This document shows, piece after piece, positions 35,907-45,103 of a DNA stretch of 64,000 nt. A program made the position numbers and the translations under genes. Each line of letters begins with the position of its first letter. Position 1 is the first letter of the stretch. Below the pieces are notes generated by a model. It ran no database searches. It was not told the DNA's origin and worked only from the letters and a program-made list of their open reading frames with translations. Source of the DNA: Jatrophihabitans endophyticus (GTDB taxonomy: Bacteria > Actinomycetota > Actinomycetes > Mycobacteriales > Jatrophihabitantaceae); NCBI RefSeq assembly GCF_900129455.1, contig NZ_FQVU01000004.1, forward strand, positions 186,001-250,000, given 5' to 3'.

Positions 35907-35915
35907 TGCGGGAGG

Positions 35916-36758
35916 TCAGCCCGGGATGAAGTCGAAGGTGTCCGGGTCGGGCCCGGTGCGCTCGTTGCGGTTCACCGAGCTGATCGTCTCGACGTCGTCG
36001 CCGGCGAGCTCGAAGTCGAAGATGTCGAAGTTCTCGACGATCCGCTCGGGGGTAGTGGACTTCGGGAAGACGATGTCGCCGCGCTCGATGTGCCAGCGCA
36101 GGACGACCTGCGCGACGGTCTTGTCGTACTTCTGCGCGACGGCCTTGATCACCGGGTCGTCGAGGACGGCGCCCTGGGCGATCGGCGACCAGGCCTCGAC
36201 CGCGATCTGGTGCTCGCCGCAGAACGCGCGGACGTCGTCCTGGGTCAGATAGGGGTGCACCTCGATCTGGTTGATCGCGGGCACGATCTCGGCCTCCTCG
36301 TGCAGCCGGCGCAGGTGGTGCGGGTTGAAGTTCGAGACGCCGATCGAACGGGCCCGTCCCTCGCGGTAGAACTCCTCGAGCGTCTTCCACGTCGACACGT
36401 AGTCGCCGTCGTAGCGGGTCGGCAACGGCCAGTGGATGAGGAAGAGGTCGACGTAGTCGCTGCCGAGCTTCTCGAGCGTCTCGTCGAACGCGCGCTTGGC
36501 GTCGTCGGGGCGGTGGAAGCCGTTGTTGAGCTTGCTCGTGACGAACACGTCGCCACGGTCGATCTCGTAGCGCGAGACGGCCTCGCCCACCTCGCGCTCG
36601 TTGCCGTACATCTGCGCGGTGTCGATGTGGCGGTAGCCGGCGTCGAGGGCGCGGGTGGTGGCCTCGACGGTGTCCTTCGGCTCGATCTGGAAGACGCCGA
36701 ACCCGAACTGCGGGATGGTCTTGCCGTTGTTGAGCAGGATGTCAGGTACTGCACTCAC
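35916..36758 (-). CDS. Aldo/keto reductase (AKR)
   Basis: A soluble enzyme of 280 residues with a complete AKR active site: the catalytic Tyr in HIDTAQMYGNEREVG, the Asp just before it, the Lys in FVTSKLNN, and the His in LFLIHWPLP. SIGVSNFNPHHL and the NADPH-binding end PKSTTPERIVEN follow. It belongs to the 2,5-diketo-gluconate reductase-like group that accepts aldehydes and ketones. The start is GTG 36758 with GGAG upstream. It stands alone between the kinase unit and the MshC-like gene, with its own terminator. Confidence 0.93.
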   Translation of the reverse strand: MSAVPDILLNNGKTIPQFGFGVFQIEPKDTVEATTRALDAGYRHIDTAQMYGNEREVGEAVSRYEIDRGDVFVTSKLNNGFHRPDDAKRAFDETLEKLGSDYVDLFLIHWPLPTRYDGDYVSTWKTLEEFYREGRARSIGVSNFNPHHLRRLHEEAEIVPAINQIEVHPYLTQDDVRAFCGEHQIAVEAWSPIAQGAVLDDPVIKAVAQKYDKTVAQVVLRWHIERGDIVFPKSTTPERIVENFDIFDFELAGDDVETISSVNRNERTGPDPDTFDFIPG

Positions 36759-36830
36759 GTGGGGTTGTCTCCTTCGTCGAAAGTCTCCGTCCGATGGCCT
36801 ACCCGCCCCTCGGTCGGGGCGAACCAGACG

Positions 36831-37967
36831 TCAGCCCAGCGCGAGCAGCTCGATGAACGTGCGGGCCGCCTGCCCGCCGTCGTCCAGGGCGATGGCGAGC
36901 GCTCGGGGGACGTCGAGGTCGTCGAGCAGCGCGGCGGGGACGGCCGCGGCGCCGGGAGCCGAGCCGGGGCTCGCCGCGGCGCCGTACAACCGCTCGAGCG
37001 TCTCCTCCGCGCGGACGAGCTCGGCGGCGCTGTACTCCCACGGATCGCTCCAGCGCCGGTTCAGGCACAGCAGCCGGACCGCTCCGGGGGAGTGGTCGCG
37101 CAGCAGGTCCTGCACCAGCACGAGGTTGCCCGTCGACTTCGCCATCTTGCGGCCGTCGACGGAGACGACACCGGCGCGCAACCAGCTGCGCGCGAACGGC
37201 GCGACCCCGGTCGCCGCCTCGGCGAGCGCGGCCTCGCACGCGTGGTGCGGATAGGCGAGATCGCCGCCGCCGCAATGGATGTCGACGGTCGGGCCGAAGA
37301 GCGCGAGCACCATGGCGGCGCACTCCGCGTGCCACCCGGGTCGACCCTCGCCCCACGGGCTGGGCCAGCTGACGTCGTCGTCGGGGCCGCTCGACTGCCA
37401 GACGGCGATGTCGAGCGGATCGTCCTTGTCCTGGTCGTCGGGCCGGTCGTGGAACTCGGTCGCGCGGGCCAGGGCCGTCTCGTGGTCGAAGCCGACGTGC
37501 GCGTACGCGCCGGACGTGCGCGCGTACACGGTGCCGTTGCGCTCGTACGCGGCCCCGCGGTCGAGCAGGGCGGCGGCCAGCTGGATCACGTGCCCGATGT
37601 GCTGGGCGGCGCTCGGCGACAGGTCGGGTGGACGGACCTGCAGCGTCGCCATCGTCCCCTCGAACGACGCCCGCTGCAGCGTCGCGAGCATGGTGTGCGA
37701 CTCGCCGCGACGGCGGGCCTCGGCGAAGAGCACGTCGTCGACGTCGGTCACGTTGCGCGCGACGGTGACGTGGTGACCGTGCCACCGCAGCACCCGCTCG
37801 GCGGCGTCGGCCCAGATATAGGTCGCGGCGTGACCGAGATGGGTGACGTCGTAGGGCGTGATGCCGCAGACGTACATGCGCACGCGGCCCACCATGGGCA
37901 GCAGCGTGCCGGCGAGACGGAGTCGCATGGGCGGGCCGGTGAGGCGGGACGGGTTCACGCCTCGCAT
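36831..37967 (-). CDS. MshC/CysS-like cysteine ligase
   Basis: A protein of 378 residues of the class Ia cysteinyl-tRNA synthetase fold: MYVCGITPYD with the first zinc Cys (~34), THLGHA (HIGH motif), RNVTDVDDVL, WHAECAAMVLALFG and HCGGGDLAYPHH (zinc and cysteine site), and GRKMAKSTGN (KMSKS). CGITPYD and the short anticodon-less C-terminus suit mycothiol biosynthesis ligase MshC better than CysS, although MshC is usually ~410 residues and has its own place in genomes. It may be a second copy. It would join cysteine to glucosaminyl-inositol or a related amine. ATG 37967 (MRGVNPSRL) or GTG 37958 is the start; upstream extension runs into the sigma-like gene. Confidence 0.7.
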   Translation of the reverse strand: MRGVNPSRLTGPPMRLRLAGTLLPMVGRVRMYVCGITPYDVTHLGHAATYIWADAAERVLRWHGHHVTVARNVTDVDDVLFAEARRRGESHTMLATLQRASFEGTMATLQVRPPDLSPSAAQHIGHVIQLAAALLDRGAAYERNGTVYARTSGAYAHVGFDHETALARATEFHDRPDDQDKDDPLDIAVWQSSGPDDDVSWPSPWGEGRPGWHAECAAMVLALFGPTVDIHCGGGDLAYPHHACEAALAEAATGVAPFARSWLRAGVVSVDGRKMAKSTGNLVLVQDLLRDHSPGAVRLLCLNRRWSDPWEYSAAELVRAEETLERLYGAAASPGSAPGAAAVPAALLDDLDVPRALAIALDDGGQAARTFIELLALG

Positions 37968-38057
37968 CCTGCCAGCGTCGCGTGCGGTGCTGTCCGGTAC
38001 GCGAAGGAACGCCACCGCGAAGCGCGCCGTGTGGCCGTTCCGTGATCCGGGATCGGC

Positions 38058-38306
38058 ATGATCCGGGACGTGGTCGACCCGGATGCGCACGTCGCCGCCC
38101 TGGTGGCGGGGTCGCAGGACGTCCACGCGGCCCTGCGCCGCCTCGACCCGACGCAGACCCGGGTGCTGCGGATGATCTACTTCGAGCGGCGCACCCAGGC
38201 GCAGGTCGCCGCCGAGCTCCAGCTGCCGGCCCGCACCGTCGCCGCGACGACGGCCAGCGGCATGCAGGCGTTGGCGGTCTTGGTGCTCGGTGCCCAGCTG
38301 GACTAG
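38058..38306 (+). CDS. Small helix-turn-helix protein resembling sigma-70 region 4
   Basis: A protein of 82 residues. Residues ~25-70 read DPTQTRVLRMIYFERRTQAQVAAELQLPARTVAATTASGM, the helix-turn-helix of sigma region 4 or LuxR-type regulators. No region 2 is present, so it cannot be a full sigma factor; it may be an anti-sigma-like, orphan region 4 or phage-type activator. It lies between the MshC-like gene (divergent) and tRNA-Gly. Its upstream gap holds a direct repeat, GATCCGGG twice, spaced 17 bases start to start. ATG 38058 is the only good start. Confidence 0.55.
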   Translation: MIRDVVDPDAHVAALVAGSQDVHAALRRLDPTQTRVLRMIYFERRTQAQVAAELQLPARTVAATTASGMQALAVLVLGAQLD

Positions 38307-38335
38307 GTAGGCTGACCGCGGCGTTCCCACGTCAC

Positions 38336-38406
38336 GCGGGCGTAGCTCAATGGTAGAGCCTCAGTCTTCCAAACTGATTACGCGAGTTCGATTCTCGTCG
38401 CCCGCT
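38336..38406 (+). tRNA. tRNA-Gly (anticodon UCC)
   Basis: The 7-bp acceptor stem pairs GCGGGCG (38336-38342) with CGCCCGC (38399-38405). The D arm is AGCTCAATGGTAGAGC, the anticodon loop is TCTTCCA (anticodon UCC), and the T arm has GAGTTCGATTCTC. Base 38406 is the discriminator. No attachment-site repeat is seen next to it. Confidence 0.95.
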
Positions 38407-38426
38407 CCCCTCCCGTTCCTCGCCCC

Positions 38427-39596
38427 TCACGCGGCGAGGAGGGCGAGCACCTCCTCGACCGGCGCACGGTCGGCGACCGCCGAGCGCAGCCGCATGACGT
38501 GACGCGCGGCGGAGAAGCCCACGAGCGCGGTGAGTCGGCCCGACCGGGAGTAGACGAGGACGGTGCGTCCGCCGGGGCTCGCGACGTGCACGTCGTCGGC
38601 GGGGTCGACGAAGCCGAGGGCCTGGATCTTGGTGTCGAAGACGTCGCTCCAGAAGTACGGGACGTCGGCCGGCTCGTCGGCCTCGCCGGTGGCGACCGCG
38701 CGGCCGACGACGGCGGCCTGGTCGACGACGTTCGTCCAGTGCTCCAGCCGGACCCGGCGCCCGGCGAGCGGGTGGTGCCACGCGGCGGCGTCGCCGACCG
38801 CCCAGACGTCCGGCGCGGTGGTCCGGCCGACGGCGTCGCACACGATGCCGTCGCCGGTCTCGACGCCGCTGCCGGCGAGCCAGTCGAGGTCGGGGACGAC
38901 CCCGAGCCCGAGTACGACCTCGGTGGTCGCGAGCTCGGTGCCGTCCTGGAGCCGGAGACCGGCGACGGCGCCGTCGCCGGTCACCTCGGCGACGCCGGTG
39001 TTGCCGCGCACGTGCACGCCCTGCTCGACGAGCAGGTCGGTGACGAGCTGCGACCCGATCGGGCCGAGCACGCGGGCGAGCGGCGCGGGCAGGACCTCGA
39101 CGAGGTCCACCTCGGCGCCGAGCAGGCGCGCGCTCGCCGCGACCTCGCAGCCGACGAACCCGCCGCCGACGACCACGAGGCGTCGCGACCGCTCGACCGC
39201 GGTGCGCAGTCGCAGCGCGTCGTCGATGGTGCGGACGACGTGTACCCCGTCGAGGCCGGCGAAGGCCGGCAGCGTCCGGGGGACGGCGCCGGTCGCGAGG
39301 ACGAGGGACTCGTACCCGAGCTCGGTGCCGTCGTCGAGCCGCACGCGACGGCGGGCGGTGTCCAGGCCGGTCGCCCGTCGGCCGGTACGCAGGTCCACCC
39401 CCAGCTCGGCGAGGTCCGCGGGCAGCGTCGTGTCGTCGACGGTGCCGCGGAGCACGGCCTTGGTCAGCGGCGGCCGGTCGTAGGGCGCATGCGACTCGGC
39501 GCCGACCATCGTGATCGGGTCGGGGCAGCCGTGGCGACGTAACGCCTCCGCGGTGCGCAGGCCGCCGAGCCCCGCGCCGATGACGACGACGCTCAT
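38427..39596 (-). CDS. NAD(P)H ferredoxin reductase, rhodocoxin/putidaredoxin reductase type
   Basis: A flavoprotein of 389 residues. FAD motif VVVIGAGLGGLRTAEALRRHG, then YDRPPLTKAVLRG (substrate loop of this family), a second Rossmann motif VVVGGGFVGCEVAAS for NAD(P)H, and VWAVGDAAAWHHP for the FAD end. It passes electrons from NAD(P)H to ferredoxins such as the 3Fe-4S protein beside the P450 at 54.6 kb. It is thus a plausible reductase for that P450. It is divergent from the amidohydrolase gene; tandem palindromes lie between. ATG 39596. Confidence 0.92.
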   Translation of the reverse strand: MSVVVIGAGLGGLRTAEALRRHGCPDPITMVGAESHAPYDRPPLTKAVLRGTVDDTTLPADLAELGVDLRTGRRATGLDTARRRVRLDDGTELGYESLVLATGAVPRTLPAFAGLDGVHVVRTIDDALRLRTAVERSRRLVVVGGGFVGCEVAASARLLGAEVDLVEVLPAPLARVLGPIGSQLVTDLLVEQGVHVRGNTGVAEVTGDGAVAGLRLQDGTELATTEVVLGLGVVPDLDWLAGSGVETGDGIVCDAVGRTTAPDVWAVGDAAAWHHPLAGRRVRLEHWTNVVDQAAVVGRAVATGEADEPADVPYFWSDVFDTKIQALGFVDPADDVHVASPGGRTVLVYSRSGRLTALVGFSAARHVMRLRSAVADRAPVEEVLALLAA

Positions 39597-39704
39597 GTGC
39601 GATCACCGCGGACGATCGCCGCGCCGGGGATCGCGATCGTCGTGCCCGTCTGCCTTGTCGCATGCGCCACGTGCGCGTCTCCCGTCGCTCTGCCGGTCGT
39701 CGAC

Positions 39705-39765
39705 CGTTGCGGCACCGGGTGCCGCAACGCGCAGCAGACTACGGTTGCGGCATCCGGTGCCGCAA
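39705..39765. promoter_or_regulatory. Two tandem palindromic operators
   Basis: Site 1 has perfect 11-bp arms around a 3-base centre (39705-39729; core TTGCGGCAC then GTGCCGCAA). Site 2 (39745-39765) repeats the core with one mismatch (TTGCGGCAT then GTGCCGCAA). The cores start 38 bases apart, in the 196-bp gap between the divergent ferredoxin reductase and amidohydrolase genes. This looks like a two-site operator for a dimeric repressor, whose gene is not evident nearby. Confidence 0.65.
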
Positions 39766-39792
39766 TGGCCCGCGGTCGGTTACCGTCGCCGC

Positions 39793-41208
39793 GTGCTCAT
39801 CCGCGATGTCGAGGTCGACTGGCGACGGGTCGACGTGCGCGTCACCGCCGGCGCGATCGCCGAGATCGCGCCCGGTCTGCCCGGGCCGGCAGAGCTGGAC
39901 GGGCACGGGGCGGCGCTGCTGCCGGGACTGCACGACCATCACCTGCACCTGCTGGCCACCGCCGCGCACGCCGACTCGCTGCGGGTGGGGCCGCCACACG
40001 TGACGACGCCGCACCAGTTGGCCGCGGCCCTGCACGTGCGCCCCCTCGCCGGCTGGCTGCGATGCGTCGACTACCACGAGAGCGTGGCCGGGCTGCTCGA
40101 CCGCGCCGCCCTCGACGACCTCCGCGCCGACGTCCCGATCCGGGTGCAGCACTCCAGCGGGGCGCTCTGGATGCTCAACACGGCTGCCCTGCGCGAACTG
40201 GGCATGACCGACGACGCGCACCTGCCCCCGAGCGTCGAGCGTGACGCGCGGGGTCGCGTCACCGGTCGGGTGTGGCGGGGGGACGCCTGGCTCGGCAGGC
40301 GTGTGCGGTCGAGAGCGCGGGCACGCGTCGAACCGGACCTGCGCGACGTCGGCGCCCGGCTCGCCGCGTTCGGCGTCACCGGGGTCACCGACGCGACACC
40401 GCACCTGGACGACGCCTCGCTCGCGACGATCCTGCGGGCGCGGGCCGACGGCTCCCTGCCGCAACGCGTGACGTTGCTCGCCGACGTCCCGGCGGCGGCC
40501 GCCGGCGACTGCGTCCTGGGGCCGGGCAAGATCGTGGTCGCCGACCACGATCTCCCCGCGCTGGCCGAGCTGGTGCGGCGCGTCCGCGCCGTCCACGACT
40601 CCGGCCGGCCCGTCGCCGTCCACTGCGTCACGTCGGCCGCGCTGATGCTGACGGTGGCCGCGCTGGACGAGGCCGGTGCGGTCGACGGCGACCGGGTCGA
40701 GCACGCCGCCGTCGCCGCGCCGCAGTCGGTGGCCCGGCTCGCCGACCTCGGCGTGCGGGTCGTGACCCAGCCGTCCCTGCCGGCGCGGCGGGGCGACGAG
40801 TACCTGGCCGGCACGGACGAGTCGGAGCGCGACCAGCTGTGGCCGTTCGGCTCGTTGCTGCGCGCGGGCGTGCGCGTCGGCTGCTCGAGCGACGCGCCGT
40901 ACGGCGACCTGGATCCCTGGGCCGCGATCCGGGCGGCCACCGAGCGCAGGACGCCGTCCGGTCGCGACATCGGGCCGTGGGAACGGGTGTCGGCGCAGGA
41001 GGCGTTGCGCGGGTACCTCGGCCGGCCGGACGATCCGGGGGGTCCACCGCGGCGCGTACGGGTCGGCGCGGCGGCCGACCTGGTGCTGCTGGACGCACCG
41101 CTCGCCACCGTGCTCGCCGATCCGAACGCCCGACGAGTGCGGACGACCGTGCAGGCCGGGCGGGTGGTGCACGATGCCGAGCGTCACGACCACGAGGAGA
41201 GCCAGTGA
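39793..41208 (+). CDS. Amidohydrolase family protein (metal-dependent)
   Basis: A protein of 471 residues with the amidohydrolase 3-like arrangement. The metal-binding HxH is in LHDHHLHLLATAAHADS (~42-45), VAVHCVTSAALML (His), DRVEHAAVA (His) and SSDAPYGD (Asp) follow. The C-terminal small beta domain ends AADLVLLDAPL with the RTTVQAGRVVHD strand. The substrate is unknown; it may be an amide, urea-like or cyclic compound. GTG 39793 is used: the long upstream open frame has no translation signals and runs through the operators. It overlaps the next gene by 4 bases. Confidence 0.85.
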   Translation: MLIRDVEVDWRRVDVRVTAGAIAEIAPGLPGPAELDGHGAALLPGLHDHHLHLLATAAHADSLRVGPPHVTTPHQLAAALHVRPLAGWLRCVDYHESVAGLLDRAALDDLRADVPIRVQHSSGALWMLNTAALRELGMTDDAHLPPSVERDARGRVTGRVWRGDAWLGRRVRSRARARVEPDLRDVGARLAAFGVTGVTDATPHLDDASLATILRARADGSLPQRVTLLADVPAAAAGDCVLGPGKIVVADHDLPALAELVRRVRAVHDSGRPVAVHCVTSAALMLTVAALDEAGAVDGDRVEHAAVAAPQSVARLADLGVRVVTQPSLPARRGDEYLAGTDESERDQLWPFGSLLRAGVRVGCSSDAPYGDLDPWAAIRAATERRTPSGRDIGPWERVSAQEALRGYLGRPDDPGGPPRRVRVGAAADLVLLDAPLATVLADPNARRVRTTVQAGRVVHDAERHDHEESQ

Positions 41209-42020
41209 GCGACCGAGCCACGAACAGCGCCACGAACAGCGCCATCGACAGCGCCGAGAGCAGGATCGAGAGCAGGGTGCGTGACGGCGTCCTGGAGGTC
41301 GTGCTCGCCCGGCCCGCGGCCCGCAACGCCATCGACACCGCGCTGGCCGTCGCGCTCCGCGAGGCGCTGAGCGACACCGGCGGCGTCGGAGCCGTCGCGG
41401 TGCTGGCGCGTGGCGAGCACTTCTGCGTCGGCGGCGACGTGCGCGCCATGGCCGCGGCTGCCGATCCGGGCACGTTCGTGACCGGGCTCGCCGAGCAGTT
41501 CCACCGCAGCGTCGTCGCGCTGGCCGAGGGGCCGCCGGTGGTGGCCGGCGTCCGCGGGTGGGCGGCGGGGGCGGGGCTGAGCCTGGTCCTGGCCGCCGAC
41601 GTCGTGGTGGCCACCGAGCAGGCGTCCTTCCAACCGGGGTACGCCGGGCTGGGCGTGACGCCCGACGGCGGGCTGTCCTGGTCGCTGCCGCGCGCCGTCG
41701 GCGACCGCCGGGCGCGGGCGCTGCTGCTGAGCAACCGCGTCGTGGGCGCCGCCGAGGCGCAGCGCATCGGCATCGTCGACGACCTGGTCGCCGACGAGGA
41801 GCTCGAGACCACCGTGCTCGACGTCGCGCGACGCCTCGCCGCCGGGCCGCGACGGGCCGCCCGCGCCACGAAACGGCTGGTGCGCGAGGGCGCGTCCCGG
41901 CCCCTGACCGCGCAGCTGGCGGTCGAGGCCGGGCTCATCGGCGCGCACGCGGCCGCCGCGGACGGCCAGGAAGGGATCGCGGCGTTCCTGGCGCGGCGGG
42001 CGGCAAGCTTCGGCGGCTGA
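41205..42020 (+). CDS. Enoyl-CoA hydratase/isomerase family protein
   Basis: A crotonase-fold protein of 271 residues. The N-terminus holds an odd low-complexity run ATNSATNSAIDSAESRIES from short DNA repeats. Then come LARPAARNAID, GEHFCVGGDVRAM (oxyanion hole), WAAGAGLSLVLAADV and GLGVTPDGGLSWSLPR. The two Glu residues of classical hydratases are not both in place (the first loop carries Ala-Gly, the second carries Pro-Asp), so isomerase, hydrolase or other crotonase chemistry is possible. It is coupled (GTGA) to the amidohydrolase gene. Confidence 0.88.
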   Translation: MSDRATNSATNSAIDSAESRIESRVRDGVLEVVLARPAARNAIDTALAVALREALSDTGGVGAVAVLARGEHFCVGGDVRAMAAAADPGTFVTGLAEQFHRSVVALAEGPPVVAGVRGWAAGAGLSLVLAADVVVATEQASFQPGYAGLGVTPDGGLSWSLPRAVGDRRARALLLSNRVVGAAEAQRIGIVDDLVADEELETTVLDVARRLAAGPRRAARATKRLVREGASRPLTAQLAVEAGLIGAHAAAADGQEGIAAFLARRAASFGG

Positions 42021-42046
42021 CCGCGCGTGTGATCGGTCACGAGTGA

Positions 42047-43929
<1,883 letters not shown>

Positions 43930-43944
43930 CCTGCCTCCCAAACT

Positions 43945-43958
43945 TGCAATCGTTGTAA
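43945..43958 (-). promoter_or_regulatory. TTRYAAAGATTRSS-type box before the FCD regulator gene
   Basis: Minus strand TTACAACGATTGCA, differing from the consensus at two positions. It ends 15 bases before GTG 43929. The plus strand shows the overlapping imperfect repeat TTGCAA-TCG-TTGTAA (43944-43958), so a dimeric binder is likely. Confidence 0.6.
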
Positions 43959-44035
43959 CAATACCTAACGATCGAATCCGTCGCGCCGCTCGCCGGACGG
44001 CCGCCGGCACGGTGGGGGACGGGCCCGTCGTCATC

Positions 44036-44995
44036 TCAGAGATCGAGCACGAGCCGGGCGCAGCTCGCGCGTGACACGCAGATCATCATCGTCTCGTTGG
44101 CCGTCTGCTCCTCGGGCGTCAGCAGGGAGTCGCGATGGTCGACGGCGCCGTCGAGGACGACCGTCTCGCACGACCCGCAGGTCCCTTCGGTGCACGAGGA
44201 GAGGACGTCGACACCGGCGTCGGTGACCACGTCGAGGATGGTGCGCTCCGGCGGCACCGACACGACGAGCCCGCTGCGCCGCAGCTCGACCTCGAAGGCG
44301 TCGGAGCGGACCGGCGCGCCGACGTCCTTGGGGGTGAAGCGTTCGGTGTGCAGCGCACCCGCGGGCCAGCCGGCACAGCTCGCCTCCACCGCTTCGAGCA
44401 GGCCGCCCGGGCCGCAGGCGTAGACGACGGTGCCGGGCGTCGGCTCGCCGAGATGTCGCGGCAGGTCGATGACGCCCACCTCGTCCTGCGGGTACACGGT
44501 GACGCGGTCCGGGGCGAGCGCCTCGAGCTCGGCGCGGAAGGCCATGGAGTGACGGGTGCGCCCGCCGTAGACCAGCTCCCAGTCGGCGCCGCGCGCGATC
44601 ACCTCGCGCAGCATCGGGACGATCGGGGTGACGCCGATGCCGCCGGCGACGAAGACGTAGCGGTCGGCCTCGACCAGCGGGAAGTGGTTGCGCGGTCCGC
44701 GTGCGCGGACGACGTCCCCCGGGCGCAGGGCGTGCGCCAGCAGCGACCCGCCGCGGCCGTCCGCTTCCCGCAGGACGGCCACCCGCCACCGTGCGCGGTC
44801 GGCCGGTTCGCCGCACAACGAGTACTGGCGGACCACGTCGTCGCGCAGGACGAGATCGACGTGCGCGCCCGGGGTCCACGCCGGCAGCGCACCGCCGTCG
44901 GCGCGGGCGAGCTCCAGCAGGACGACGTCGCGGCTCGGCTCCGTCCGGTTCGTCACCAGGACGCGCAGCTCCTGCTCGTCGATCGACTCCGGCAT
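44036..44995 (-). CDS. Oxidoreductase with FAD/NAD and C-terminal 2Fe-2S domain (VanB/PDR type)
   Basis: A protein of 319 residues in the phthalate dioxygenase reductase layout. An FMN/FAD barrel (PGAHVDLVLRDDVVRQYSLCGEP) is followed by an NAD domain (FVAGGIGVTPIVPMLREV, YACGPGGLLEAVE) and a plant-type ferredoxin with Cys268, Cys273, Cys276 and Cys306 (CTEGTCGSCE, later ICVSRA). It would feed electrons to a Rieske oxygenase or other monooxygenase; no Rieske oxygenase is in the window, so the partner lies elsewhere. ATG 44995 has AGGGAG upstream. A longer frame to 45085 would include the regulatory box and is rejected. Confidence 0.92.
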   Translation of the reverse strand: MPESIDEQELRVLVTNRTEPSRDVVLLELARADGGALPAWTPGAHVDLVLRDDVVRQYSLCGEPADRARWRVAVLREADGRGGSLLAHALRPGDVVRARGPRNHFPLVEADRYVFVAGGIGVTPIVPMLREVIARGADWELVYGGRTRHSMAFRAELEALAPDRVTVYPQDEVGVIDLPRHLGEPTPGTVVYACGPGGLLEAVEASCAGWPAGALHTERFTPKDVGAPVRSDAFEVELRRSGLVVSVPPERTILDVVTDAGVDVLSSCTEGTCGSCETVVLDGAVDHRDSLLTPEEQTANETMMICVSRASCARLVLDL

Positions 44996-45044
44996 CAGTG
45001 AGCTCCCTGCGTGCGGGCCGCCGACCGGTGGCGCGTTCCAAAGG

Positions 45045-45058
45045 CGCAATCTTTTAGA
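45045..45058 (-). promoter_or_regulatory. TTRYAAAGATTRSS-type box before the 2Fe-2S reductase gene
   Basis: Minus strand TCTAAAAGATTGCG, the most divergent copy at the left half but with an intact AAAGATTGCG. It ends 49 bases upstream of ATG 44995. Confidence 0.5.
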
Positions 45059-45103
45059 TGATAACGGCCGAACCGGACGGTGCAAGGACGGTCGCTCGCG
45101 TGC

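Noticed and set aside
19439-36758. Recent horizontal transfer of the type VII-like locus
   Set aside because: Base and codon composition look the same as in the flanking housekeeping genes, and no mobile element or tRNA junction is present.
33978-38045. Open frame of 1355 codons on the plus strand across the kinase, aldo/keto reductase and MshC-like genes
   Set aside because: Three unrelated, well-motivated minus-strand genes fill the same span. The long plus frame is due to codon bias.
38336-38406. tRNA-Gly as an integration (att) site for a mobile element
   Set aside because: No integrase, phage or transfer gene and no duplicated tRNA end is seen nearby.
43930-44034. Longer N-terminus of the FCD regulator
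   Set aside because: It would translate through the regulatory box, and a good GGGAGG site precedes GTG 43929.
44996-45085. Longer N-terminus of the 2Fe-2S reductase
   Set aside because: It would run through the regulatory box; ATG 44995 has a ribosome site and matches the family start.
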